A stretch of 64,000 nt of DNA, taken from contig JBBELK010000666.1 in assembly GCA_037783545.1 (NCBI GenBank), positions 1,285,001 to 1,349,000 of the forward strand, given 5' to 3'. Both the position numbers and the translations under genes were made by a program. Shown here piece by piece: positions 13,450 to 24,900 of this stretch. The stretch's first letter is position 1; each line of letters opens with the position of its first letter. Source of the DNA: Henricia sp. BOLD:AAB3569 (Eukaryota; Echinodermata; Asteroidea; Spinulosida; Echinasteridae). Under the pieces are notes generated by a model. The model saw nothing but the letters and a program-made list of their open reading frames with translations. It ran no database searches and had not been told where the DNA came from.

Positions 13450-14341
13450 TATTACGGTTCTTGAGATATGAATTTTGAAAATAATAACCTTTGAATTTTT
13501 GTAATTTGACACCTGATGACGTCATGATACTATACATGCTGGTGAAAGTCTGCCGTAGGGCCTATGTCTGTATCTAATTTACTAACGATTCAGCTTGGTT
13601 TGATGGGCATTGTTACTGGTATATAAGTGTAAAAACTGAGATTTCCGTTTTCGTTGAACTTTGACCTCCAATTGACCCCAGAAGGAAGGGTCAGATGAAA
13701 ATGCCCACACAAAGAAAGTTGTAGCACAGAATGTCATCTATAAACCTGCCAAATACGAAGATCCTGGATCACGTGGTTTTCGAGATGGAAGCATTTTAAA
13801 ATATGCATATTTTGGTTTTTTGGGAGGTGTAATTTGATACTTAATGACGTCACGATGACGTCACGCTTGATGCCATCATAATATTAAACACGCTGGTGAA
13901 AGTCTGCTATAGGACCTATGCCTGTACTTAGTTTCTTAAAGATTCAGCTTGGTTTGATGGGCATTGTTGCTCAATAAGTGCAAAAATTGAGATTTTCGTT
14001 TTCGTTGAACTTTGACCTCAGATTGACCCCAGAAGAAAGGGTCAGATGAAAATGCCCACACGAACAAAATTGTAGGCCATGATCTGATATATAGGCCTGT
14101 CAAATACGAAGATCATGGGTCACGTGGTTTTCCAAACGGAAGCATTTTAAAACATGCATATTTTGGTCATTTTTGGTTTGTAATTTGATACCTAATGACG
14201 TCACAATGACGTCACACTTGTATGCACATCTTCACATTGGGGTTGATGTTCCTACCAAGTTTTAAGTTGATAGCTTGAACCGTTTTGAAGAAAACCTCTG
14301 GAAACGTTTGAGTGGAAAAAGAAAAAAAAAAAAAAAAAAAA

Positions 14342-14515
14342 TAAAGAAATCGTACGAGAGCAATAGGTGATCGGGCTGTTGGCCCGATCACCTAAAAATA
14401 AAGAAATCGTACGAGAGTAATAGGTGATCGGGCTGTTGGCCCGATCACCTAAAAAGACAAAGAAATCGTACGAGAGTAATAGGTGATCGGGCTGTTGGCC
14501 CGATCACCTAATTAA
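14342..14515 (+). repeat. Three tandem hairpin repeats at the tail of the left block
   Basis: Hairpins aggtgatcggg-ctgttgg-cccgatcacct lie at 14365-14393, 14422-14450 and 14481-14509. Each is preceded by 'aagaaatcgtacgagag' and spaced 57-59 bp apart. The three loops are identical, which implies recent amplification or homogenisation. Confidence 0.85.
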
Positions 14516-14713
14516 TAAAAATGGTAAATAGTCGAGTTCTATATACGCTTTACCAGCCGTTCACTATCGCGCGAGACTCACGATTTTGTCGCGAACGATT
14601 CGCTCTTCATTTGGCAGCTTTCTGTTTGCTTTGGATATCTCTCATTTTCTGCTGAATATTGCACTGGACATGGACAGCTTCCGTTTTCTGTGGAGGGGTT
14701 GACATTTATAGTT
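14516..14713. other. Spacer between converging element blocks; host sequence
   Basis: Positions 14516-14658 match 55995-56135 of the second duplication copy closely, so this is host sequence caught between two element blocks that point their tails at it. The remaining ~55 bp, up to the hairpin at 14714, has no counterpart in copy 2. Confidence 0.7.
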
Positions 14714-14830
14714 AGGTGATCGGGCCAACAGCCCGATCACCTATTACTCTCGTACGATTTCTTTGTCTTTTTTTTTAGGTGATCGGAACTTTTTCCGATC
14801 ACCTATTGATATTGTACGATTTCTTTGTCT
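14714..14830 (-). repeat. Two inverted hairpin repeats at the tail of the right block
   Basis: Hairpins at 14714-14742 and 14777-14804 use the same stem as the left arrays. They are followed by 'cgtacgatttctttgtcttt', the reverse complement of the linker there. The second loop differs in sequence (aacttttt). Confidence 0.8.
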
Positions 14831-17389
14831 TTTTTTTTTTTTTTTTCATTTTTTTTCTTTTTCCACTCAAACGTTTCCAGAGCTTTTCTTCAAAACGGTT
14901 CAAGCTATCAACTTGAAACTTGGTAGGAACATCAACCCCAATGTGAAGGTGTGCATACAAGTGTGACGTCATTGTGACGTCATCGGGTGTCAAATTACAA
15001 CCCAAAAATGACTAAAATATGCATGTTTTAAAATGCTTCCGTCTGGAAAACCACGTGACCCATGATTTTCGTATTTAGCAGGCTTATACATAAGATCATG
15101 GCCTACAATTTTCTTCGTGTGGGCATTTTCATCTGACCCTTCCTTCTGGGGTCAATTTGAGGTCAAAGTTCAACGAAAACGAAAATCCCAATTTGTGCAC
15201 TTAATGAGCAACAATGCCCATCAAACCAAGCTGAATCTTTAAGTAACTAAGTACAGGCATAGGTCCTATGGCAGACTTTCACCAGCATGTATAATATTAT
15301 GATGGCATCAAGCGTGACGTCATCGTGACGTCATCAAGTATCAAATAACACCCCCAAAAAAACTAAAATATGCATATTTTAAAATGCTTCCGTCTTGAAA
15401 ACCACGTGACCCAGGATCTTCGTATTTGGCAGGTTTATAGATGACATTCTGTGCTACAATTTTCTTTGTGTGGGCATTTTCATCTGACCCTTCCTTCTGG
15501 GGTCAATTGGAGGTCAAAGTTCAACGAAACTGAGAATCTCAGTTTTTACACTTACCAGCAACAATGCCCATCAAACCAAGCTGAATCGTTAGTAAATTAG
15601 ATACAGACATAGGCCCTACGGCAGACTTTCACCAGAATGTATAGTATCATGATGGCATCAAGTGTGACGTAATCATGACGTCATCAGGTGTCAAATTACA
15701 AAAATTCAAAGGTTATTATTTCAAAAATTCATATCTCAAGAACCGTAATAGATACTTGAACAATTCTTTCACAACATGATAAGTCTAAATGAACTGAACA
15801 AATCATACAATGTCATGACCCCTATGTGACGCCTACTTCCGGTCCAAACCGGAAGTTGTTCGAAAATGTGCATTTTGTTAAGCGTTTTGAATGCAAATAG
15901 ATTCAAAGTGGTAGTGAATTTGACCATATTTCTACGGAACGAAATGTTTCCACACATGTGGACTTTTTGACTATACCATTGGTGACGTCATCACATGGAC
16001 GGTAGTTACGTAATGTGGTGTCAAAATACGCAAATTTGGAGCTGAATTGTTTAAAAATGCTGTATCTTGAGAACTACAGCAGATATTTGCATGATTCTTT
16101 CGCCACATTTAAGAACTTGATGTTTATCAAATTGTTGAACAATTTGTGCACAACATTGTGACGTCATGATATCGTCACAGGTGTCAAATTACAAAAATTA
16201 AATGGTTATTATTTCAAAAATTCATATCTCAAGAATCGTAATAGATACTTGAACAATTCTTTCACAGCATGATAGGTCGTAATGAACTGAACAAATCATA
16301 CAACGGCATGACCCCTGTGTGACCCAAACCTCCAGGCCAAACCGGAAGAGGTTCGAAAATGTACACTTTTTTAGCACTTTGAATGCAAATAGAGCCAAAG
16401 TGGTAGGGAATTTGACCATAGTTCTACGGAACGAAATGTTCCCTCACATGTGGACCTATGACTACATATATACCACTGATGACGTCATCTCGTGCACGGT
16501 GGTTAAGTAATGTGGATAAATTATTTGTTGGGTCCCTTGATAATTAAGCTAACTCAGTCGTTTGAGGGCGCTATGCCAAGCCTCCACTAATCTGACGATT
16601 TGCGCCCATATATAGTGCTCGACTTCTAATAATAGAACTTGTATCTAGGCGGCCTGTCTCGGGTCAGAGGTCATAATGTGCGCGAGTAGTGAATAAGTCA
16701 GACAGACGAGACATAAGCAGGGCTTGATTTACAACCGAGAAAATTGGACTTTTGAAGATGTAAAACTGCTAGTTTCCGTGGCATTTATCGCCAGGAAAGT
16801 TGAATGAACACTAGATAGCACAAGGACATTTACGTTTGGTGACTTAGCTGTTGTATCTTGGGTGTAATTATGTACGGCTAGCCTTAGTCGGCGGACCAGA
16901 GTAAATATGTCTTCTCCCCGAAAACTGTGAATGTGACATGCTGGAAATCGTTGCTGTGTTCGAAATAAAATGGACATGGTGGACCGCAACTCAAGTTGAC
17001 TGGAGCGTCAGTTTATTCTAGATGCAATTGAACCCCAACTCCCCACACGGCGATATACTACAGCAATATGATCTCAAATGACAAAATCTTTAGAACTGTA
17101 ATACTATTGAAAAGATTCTTTCACCACATATAGGCATACATGTCAAAACTTGTTCTTCAGTAGATACTTGAACAAGTAACGTTATGATGAGATTGACGAT
17201 TATGACGTCATCAGATACACAATGTTAGCGTTGAATAGTCAGAGTCATGTCTTGAGAATTCCAATACTTTTTCAACATCAAACAACTCAAGTTTTCAAAC
17301 AATCTCAAAACTGTGTCGTCATCATCATTTCAATGTTTATGTCACCCGATCACCTTGCGTTTGTAAAAAACACAAACGCGAAGCTCTAG
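14831..17389 (-). mobile_element. Inverted B-type unit with internal deletion
   Basis: Read on the minus strand, this starts at the B head (17389, 'ctagagcttcgcg') and runs into the poly-A tail near 14831. At about 17220 it jumps directly from the head region into sequence equivalent to about 3660, so roughly 2 kb of cargo is missing compared with the two forward B units. Confidence 0.8.
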
Positions 17390-19587
17390 TTTTTTTTTTT
17401 TTTTTTTCTTTTTCTTTTTCCACTCAAACGTTTCCAGAGCTTTTCTTCAAAACGGTTCAAGCTATCAACTTGAAACTTTGTAGGAACATCAACCCCAATG
17501 TGAAGGTGTGCATACAAGGGTGACGTCATTGTGACGTCATTGGGTATCAAATTACAACCCAAAAATGACTAAAATATGCATGTTTTAAAATGCTTCCGTC
17601 TGGAAAACCACGTGACCCATGATTTTCGTATTTAGCAGGCTTATAGATAAGATCATGGCCTACGATTTTCTTCGTGTGGGCATTTTCATCTGACCCTTCC
17701 TTCTGGGGTCAATCTGAGGTCAAAGTTCAACGAAAACGAAAATCGCAATTTTTGCACTAATTGAGCAACAATGCCCATCAAACCAAGCTGAATCTTTAAG
17801 TAACTAAGTACAGGCATAGGTCCTATGGCAGACTTTCACCAGCGTGTATAATATTATGATGGCATCAAGCGTGACGTCATCGTGACGTCATCAAGTATCA
17901 AATTACACCCCCCAAAAAAACAAAATATGCATATTTTAAAATGCTTCCGTCTTGAAAACCACGTGACCCAGGATCTTCGTATTTGGCAGGTTTACAGATG
18001 ACATTCTGTGCTACAATTTTCTTTGTGTGGGCATTTTCATCTGACCCTTCTCTCTGGGGTCAATTGGAGGTCAAAGTTCAACGAAACTGAGAATCTCAGT
18101 TTTTACACTTACCAGCAACAATGCCTATCAAACCAAGCTGAATCGTTAGTAAATTAGATACAGACATAGGCCCTACGGCAGACTTTCACCAGAATGTATA
18201 GTATCACGATGGCATCAAGTGTGACGTAATCATGACGTCATCAGGTGTCAAATTACAAAAATTCAAAGGTTATTATTTCCAAAATTCATATCTCAAGAAC
18301 CGTAATAGATACTTGAACAATTCTTTCACAACATGATAAGTCTAAATGAACTGAACAAATCATACGATGTCATGACCCCTGTGTGACGCCTACTTCCGGT
18401 CCAAACCGGAAGTTGTTCGAAAATGTGCATTTTGTAAGCGTTTTGAATGCAAATAGATTCAAAGTGGTAGTGAATTTGACCATATTTCTACGGAACGAAA
18501 TGTTTCCACACATGTAGACTTTTTGACTATACCATTTGTGACGTCATCACATGGACGGTGGTTACGTAATGTGGCGTCAAAATACGCAAATTTGGAGCTG
18601 AATTGTTTTAAAATGCTGTATCTTGAGAACTACAGCAGATATTTGCATGATTCTTTCGCCACATTTAAGAACTTGATGTTTATCAAATTGTTGAACAATT
18701 TGTGCACAACATTGTGACGTCATGATATCGTCACAGGTGTCAAATTACAAAAATTCAAAGGTTATTATTTTCAAAATTCATATCTCAAGAACCGTAATAG
18801 ATACTTGAACAATTCTTTCACAACATGATAAGTCTAAATGAACTGAACAAATCATACGATGTCATGACCCCTGTGTGACGCCTACTTCCGGTCCAAACCG
18901 GAAGTTGTTCGAAAATGTGCAATTTTTTAGCATTTTGAATGCAAATAGATTCAAAGTGGTAGTGAATTTGACCATATTTCTACGGAACGAAATGTTTCCA
19001 CACATGTGGACCTTTTGACTATACCATTGGTGACGTCATTACATGGACGGTGGTTACGTAATGTGGTGTCAAATCACGCAAATTTGGAGCTGAGATGTTT
19101 TAAAATGCTGTATCTTGAGAACTACAGCAGATATTTGCATGATTCTTTCGCCACATTTAAGAACTTGATGTTTATCAAATTGTTGAACAATTTGTGCACA
19201 AAATTGTGACGTCATGATGTCGTCACAGGTGTCACATTACAAGATTTCAAAGGTTATTATTTCAACAATTCATATCTCAAAACGGTGCAAGCTATCAACC
19301 CCCAGCTATGGCGGATATGCAGGGAGGAGATATTAGTTACCGGATTAGTGTATACAGCAGCCGATTTCACGAAACTTTACGCAATTGCGCAAGTCCACTT
19401 ACGCCATACGTTATTGCGCAAGTAATGGCGTAAGTGGACTTGCGCAATTGCGTAAAGTTTCGTGAAATCGGCTGCTGAACTTCCATTTTTGCCATTCCAC
19501 AAGTGATAACAACGTCTGAAATTCATCACAAAATGTTCATTTAACCCGATCACCTGGCGTTTGTAACAACAAACGTCATACCTCTAG
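17390..19587 (-). mobile_element. Inverted A-type unit
   Basis: The minus-strand head 'ctagaggtatgacgtttgtt' is at 19587 and the poly-A tail near 17390 abuts the B head. It contains the CAGCAG MITE at the same internal position as the forward unit but has no counterpart of the 11531-13449 insert. It has fewer ~350-bp sub-repeats than B-type units. Confidence 0.8.
19355..19477. mobile_element. CAGCAG-family palindromic MITE
   Basis: Inverted counterpart of 10849-10971, with the same ends and length, inside the inverted A-type unit. Confidence 0.8.
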
Positions 19588-19785
19588 TTTAAGTTTGTCT
19601 TCACAAACGTTCAACTGTAGGTGTACAGACTAAAACACCTAATGACGAAACACATCCGGCGGTCTGGCTGCGCGAACCACAGCAGTGTATCGGTCTCAAC
19701 GTGTGTGTATTGTGGGGCTAAATGTCACATTGTCCGGTAGACTGTTCACGGTGGAACTCGCTTCGGTTCCTTGGACTTTCTGTGT
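19588..19785. other. Copy-1-specific sequence beside the element block
   Basis: This has no counterpart in duplication copy 2. It contains a short inverted motif ('taggtg'...'cacctaa') resembling the unit hairpin stem. No gene is seen. It is either flanking DNA brought in with the block or the remnant of another element. Confidence 0.4.
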
Positions 19786-19984
19786 TAAAATGTTTATGTT
19801 CAATTCTTCAGAGTTATGTCTAACTTTGTTTTTTATAACCTGAATAAAATAATACAGTAGTCTCTTTTGTCAAATACTCGAAAATATTTTGGGGAAAAAT
19901 AGAGCTGAATTTTATGCAGTACTGCAGTGGGCTACATGTAATAAACTCCCTACGGCTATACGGCTAGAAAAAACAAATAACTCC

Positions 19985-20040
19985 AAGGACACGTGATTTA
20001 TCTGAACCAGAAATCTGGTTCGGATAAATCACGTGACCTT
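19985..20040. repeat. 56-bp palindrome (copy 2 at 56345-56400)
   Basis: The arms 'aaggacacgtgatttat' and complement meet at 'gaaccagaaatctggttc'. Related arms flank a nested MITE at 28811-29033. It is probably a tiny foldback element present before the segmental duplication. Confidence 0.75.
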
Positions 20041-20193
20041 GATTTAAAAAAAAAAGGTTTAAGAACAGCCAAATTTGGTGGTTTCTTTTTAGGCTATCTT
20101 CAGTCTATTTCGGAAAGACTTTCATAATCATGTATGGGTCTATTTCGAGCCCAAAATAGCCCAACAAAGCCGGTATGTCCCTTTAATACCTTT

Positions 20194-20458
20194 TAAGCCC
20201 CGGTCACAACGAACCCACGACGCATTTGGGCAAATCGTGGGTCATCGGGGGTCGTCGCAAAACAGTCCTACGACATTTTGAGCGACATATCTTGTTTTCT
20301 GTCGCGTCCCCATCGCCAAACCATCTTTAATGTGTCGTAGCCCTTGTGACCACTTGAAATAGATTTCGGGCATGCATGTTGCAAGATCTGGCCACGACAA
20401 ATATTGTATGGGTCTACCACGACAACATTTCGTACGATCCGTTGTGACCGGGGCTTTA
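20194..20458. mobile_element. TIR element 'taagccccggtcacaacg', internally deleted
   Basis: The ends are 'taagccccggtcacaacg' and 'cgttgtgaccggggctta'-like. The same element in duplication copy 2 (56586-57190) is 605 bp, so this 265-bp copy lost about 340 internal bases after the duplication. No transposase is present. Confidence 0.75.
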
Positions 20459-20679
20459 GGGACACTCTGTACAGTGACCATCTGTCTTTGGTTCCGAATG
20501 GATTATGTATACATTGCTATATAACACAACTTTGTAATGTGACCACCTGCTTATAATGACCACCTTCCTGACCATTCTAAAGGGCTAACCACACAGGATG
20601 CGTATGCATAAATTTATATATTTATAATTTCTAAAACAACAATTTCAGAGGAAAAGGTGTGGGTGTACATACGGGTTGG

Positions 20680-20820
20680 TATAGAGCTTCTGCACCGGCG
20701 GCCATGAGAGGGGGCAGGTTTAAATGATGTAACAAAAGAACCATAAAGCACCTACTCATGCATGACACATGGTAACAATGTAATTTCTCCATGTCATGAC
20801 CGCCGTGCAAAGGCTCTATT
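20680..20820. mobile_element. TATAGAGC-family MITE
   Basis: The TIRs are 'tatagagcttctgcaccggc' and its partner around 'gccgtgcaaaggctcta'. It is about 140 bp and non-coding. Other copies are at 27916-28051, 54234-54372 and 57416-57556, with a degenerate one at about 36075-36216. Confidence 0.8.
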
Positions 20821-21195
20821 GCCCAACTTGACACACAAACAGTTAATGTGAAATAACCCAGGGGCGTAGGCTGGGGTGTCGCCAACAACAGAGGAATTCA
20901 GTCTTTCAATAAAAAGTTTTCCCGTGCGTGATGTAATTCGTTCACAAAAATCTCCATTGGTGTTCAGCCCCAACCGCAGCCCGATAACCCAACTTGGTGA
21001 TCTCAGATTTAGGAGGTGACGGCGTGTTTTTGTTTTTTACACCGCAGCGAGGGGTACACTCAAATTGTTCAACCCAAACAGAGTACAAGTTTTCAATGAC
21101 TGATACTTCTCAAGTGACAATCTTGGAAATAGTCACAACTCTTACTCTCACTATTAGAGAAAAAAGAAGAAACCAAAAATTTCGAAAACCCCAAA

Positions 21196-21265
21196 CAACA
21201 CTGAGATTTGAACCAGGGACCTTACGATTGCAAGTCGAGCTCTATTCTAACCAGACTACGAAGCT
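21196..21265 (-). repeat. tRNA-Ala-like SINE head or tRNA pseudogene (copy at 57927-57998)
   Basis: On the minus strand the sequence reads as a decayed tRNA. It has an A-box-like 'tagtctggttag', an anticodon-loop-like 'cttgcaa' as in tRNA-Ala(TGC), and a B box 'ggttcaaatc'. The cloverleaf stems are imperfect, so it is a derived repeat and not a working tRNA. No clear SINE body is recognised. Confidence 0.45.
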
Positions 21266-21927
21266 GGTTGCAAACCGATCGCATTTAAAACCCAAAATTC
21301 CTTTAAAATAACCAACCCTAAACCCTAACCTATTATATAGTCTCCTCTCAAGACGCTAAAAAGGTACAAAACCCCTCGTTTTCCCCTCGCAGTGGTGTAA
21401 AACAAAATACGCGTGCGGGCTTTACAAGGTACTGTCGGTACATGCATACATACTGCGTAATTAATTGAACGCCGCAACCCTGGTTTAGGTTTTATTTAAC
21501 AAAAGGAAAACCACTTTTCTTCTATATTTGTGTGTGCTTTGCGTGCAAAATATTAAACTCTGTCGGTTACCGATATCATTTTGCTATCTTCTTTTTTTCA
21601 TTTTGTTAATTTGATATTGTATGTATTAATCACTTTTAGACGACAGTATTTGGTTGTGAAAAAGACCATGTGGTCTATTTTAACATTCTCACCCCGTGTA
21701 ATAGAAATGCCATACTAAATATAATACTATAGATAGTATTTATAAATGTCAAAGACGAGTGTCAATTGCTATAAATGTTAAAGACATGCATTGGAAATTG
21801 ACAAAAGACACACTTGATGTGAAATAACATGACATGACGACTATACGAATAAGACAAAAATGGAGTGTAAATTGTGAGATGAGCTACACACGAGAAGCTC
21901 TAACTATGTGTGCGTTGTGTATTTTAG

Positions 21928-24900
21928 GATGCGAAGCCAGCGGACGGTTAACTGCTGAAGACTGGATCCTTGCCGGCGACAAATGCTACTATTATAATAA
22001 TCCAACGCGGTCACATATCTTTGACCATCTGTGGTATGTGGAGGCCGTGTACCAATGTAGAGACGTCGGTGCTCAGGTGCTCGTTCCACGTACTACGGAT
22101 GACATTGAAACCTTTAATGACCACGCGGGGAAGCCAAAGAATAGCTGGTTGTGGATCGGCTGTGAATATGAGATTCCACTAGGTTTGTACGCACCTGCTT
22201 TTCCAACATAATTCAACAATCATTTCTTAATAATGGATCCAGCGTTTCATACTTGCGCATTGATTGCTTTCGATGACGTAGAACATCCGGGAATGTGTGG
22301 TGGTCAACAGTCACGCGCGTACACGCGCGCGCCACTGGACGCACACGGACACGCGTAACAAATACTTACCAGCGTATTTTCATTCAAAGATGCCACACAC
22401 GTACTAGCCTTGTTCAAGGCTATGAAATTGTGTGAATCCGTGAAGAATTTGCCTGTATGCTATGCAGCGAAAGTGCGCCACCACGCGGTGAATTGTAACC
22501 AACTGTCAAATAGTCTGGTTAGTTACCGTAATATCTTGGTCTGAATCCTGACTTCACGCGCGAGGCTGGATCATCCAGCCTCGTCCGTGAAGTCAGGATT
22601 CAGACCAAGATATTACGGTAACCAGACTATTTGACAGTTGGTTACAATTCACTGCGTGGTGGCGCAATTTCGCTGCATAGCATACAGGCAAATTCGTCAC
22701 GGATTCACACAATTTCATAGCCTTGGACAAGGCCGGCTACACACGTACACGCGCGTTGTGATACGTTCAAAATATTGAGCATGCAGTCAGCTTGTAAACA
22801 CGAAAGTACTTCTACTTGATCGCGATTTTTAGCCTGAAGAAAGACATTTTTATCTTTATCGATACAACAGCCATGGCGCAACAACATAAAGCAAGGTTAA
22901 GCAACGGAGGTAAGTGCAACCAATTCGCTTTTCTTGCTCTGTTTGCCGGTTATTACTCGAGCCACGTGGGTCATAAAACATGCCCACCAAAATGGTGGAT
23001 GGAAGGCGTGACGTCACCGGAAAGCAATCAATTTGGGAAAACCCCCCAAAATAATTAAATTTTCTATTTACTTTGAAAAAAGCCGAGTCAATAAAAGTCA
23101 ATGTCGGAAAATAGAATTAAGTAACGGCACAGTCATGCTGAAGCACTTTTCGACTTGCACTCATCAGAGCAAAGCGCAAGAATGGGCGGTTGCACGTCTC
23201 TGTCTTAGACATTCAGAAATTGACTTTTGTAGCCTACCTATACCTCTGCATGGAACTACGTAAATCAACTGATTATTATAGACTCGAGGGTGTTAATCCG
23301 AAAATCAGTGTTGGCATGTCGACAAACTTGCAATTTAAGTGGTTTTAATTATAGGTTTCCTTAGACTAGTTCCCGTTCACATATTCCACATGGGAAAATA
23401 TTGATTGCTTTCCGGTGACGTCACCCCTTCCATCGACCATTTTGGTGGGCATTTTTCATGACCCACGTGGCTCGAGTGATAACCGGCAAAAAGAGCAAGA
23501 AAAGCGCATTGGTTGCACCTACCTCTGTTGCTTAACCTTGCTTTATGTTGTTGCGCCATAGCTGTTGTATCGAGAAAGATAAAAACGCATTTCTTCAGGC
23601 TAAACATCGCGTCAAGTAAAAGCACTTTCGTTTTTACAAGCCGAGTGCATGCTCAATAATTTGAACGTATCACAACGCCCGCGTGCGGCATCTTCGAATG
23701 AAAATACGCGGGTAAGTATTTTTTTTACGCGTGTTCATGTGCGTCTATTGGCGCGCGCGTGTACGCGCGTGACTGTTGACCACCACACATTCCCGGATGT
23801 TCTACGTCATCGAAAGCAATCAATAGGGACAGGTAGAGATAGACTGGTTCCCGCTCCACATATTCCACATACAACGACTGAATATGAGGACCGGCTACTG
23901 TAGTGTTTAATATAGCACTTTAAGCATTACGTCATGCATTTATTTTTAGGAGCACATAACCGTTAATTTTCAAAGCGCGCTGCGCGCTATATGGCATGAG
24001 TATACAACAATTTGAAAGGGGTTATTTCTTATTTGACCAATACAAATTTAATATATTAACCTTAAAATATTAAATATGCCCATTTTAATATACATGTAGG
24101 CTAGCATCAAAAAGAAAATTCAAACCTTGTCTGCATCACCCAGTAAGCTCCTACGGTTACCGTAACTATAGCCACTGCGTAGTTTTAAATCCGTGGCATC
24201 ACTATAAATACACACGCAGCGGCACGCGTACGTACGTGCACGCGATACATGCAATTCAAATTTTCGAAACAATGACGAATTGTACCCGACGATTAACGGT
24301 AACGTCCGGACGTGCATTCGGGTAACTTCGGGAACCTTCGGAAAAAGGAGGAATTCCTCCTGTTTCAAAATGGCGGAATTGGCGGCTGCCTGACCTTAAA
24401 TTCAGTCTAGTCAAAGAATTTTTGGTCCGGGTACCAGACTAAGGTAGAGAACGCTTTATCTTGATCTGTGATTGGTCGTCTTTGCGCGTGCGCATTTTGT
24501 GTTTTATATTGTAAAATTGGCGAAGCCCTTTGCATGCTTTAGGCAATGTAATGTACTTTGTTTACTTTTGGATATGTTCGACACACACGGCCGAGTTACA
24601 AATGTCGATGCAAAATATACGCACTTACTAACAAATAATAATAGGCCTAATAATAATAATAATAACCACGTGACCTGGCATAATTCTGCCCGTCATGGAT
24701 GCCCTTTACCGATCCCTATATATTTTTGTGCAATAAGCGATGGGATCGGGAACCAATCTAAGGTTTTTTCGCACAGTTTAAAACCCTTTTCTCTATTCAA
24801 ATTCATAGTCAGTTAACATAGTTGATAACATGTTGATTTTACCTAACTTTGGGGTACTGAATCCAAAAATGATTGTTACTATATTGAGCTGTATTTTGAA

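Larger units (their letters stand above)
10739..14341 (+). mobile_element. A-type repeat unit, interrupted
   Basis: The head is 'ctagaggtatgacgtttgtt' with the hairpin gacgtttgt...acaaacgcc, followed by 'aggtgatcgg'. The unit contains the palindromic MITE at 10849-10971 and the usual sub-repeats, and ends in poly-A near 14341. Homology to the other A-type units stops at 11530 and resumes at about 13450, so about 1.9 kb of other sequence is inserted. Confidence 0.75.

Noticed and set aside
14342-14515. CRISPR-like repeat-spacer structure in the hairpin arrays
   Set aside because: The linkers between hairpins are repeats of the same sequence, not unique spacers, and the arrays sit at mobile-element tails.
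20242-20481. Protein-coding frames in the 'taagccccggtcac' element
   Set aside because: The frames overlap on alternative phases, span the terminal inverted repeats and change with the internal deletion between copies.
21311-21345. Telomeric repeat
   Set aside because: Only two irregular 'ccctaa' units are present; the similar short motif in copy 2 is just part of the duplication.
21928-22182. Diversity-generating retroelement as cause of the variable lectin codons
   Set aside because: No nearby reverse transcriptase of that type or template repeat is seen, and the changes are not restricted to adenines. The LINE at 45-49 kb is a different kind of enzyme.
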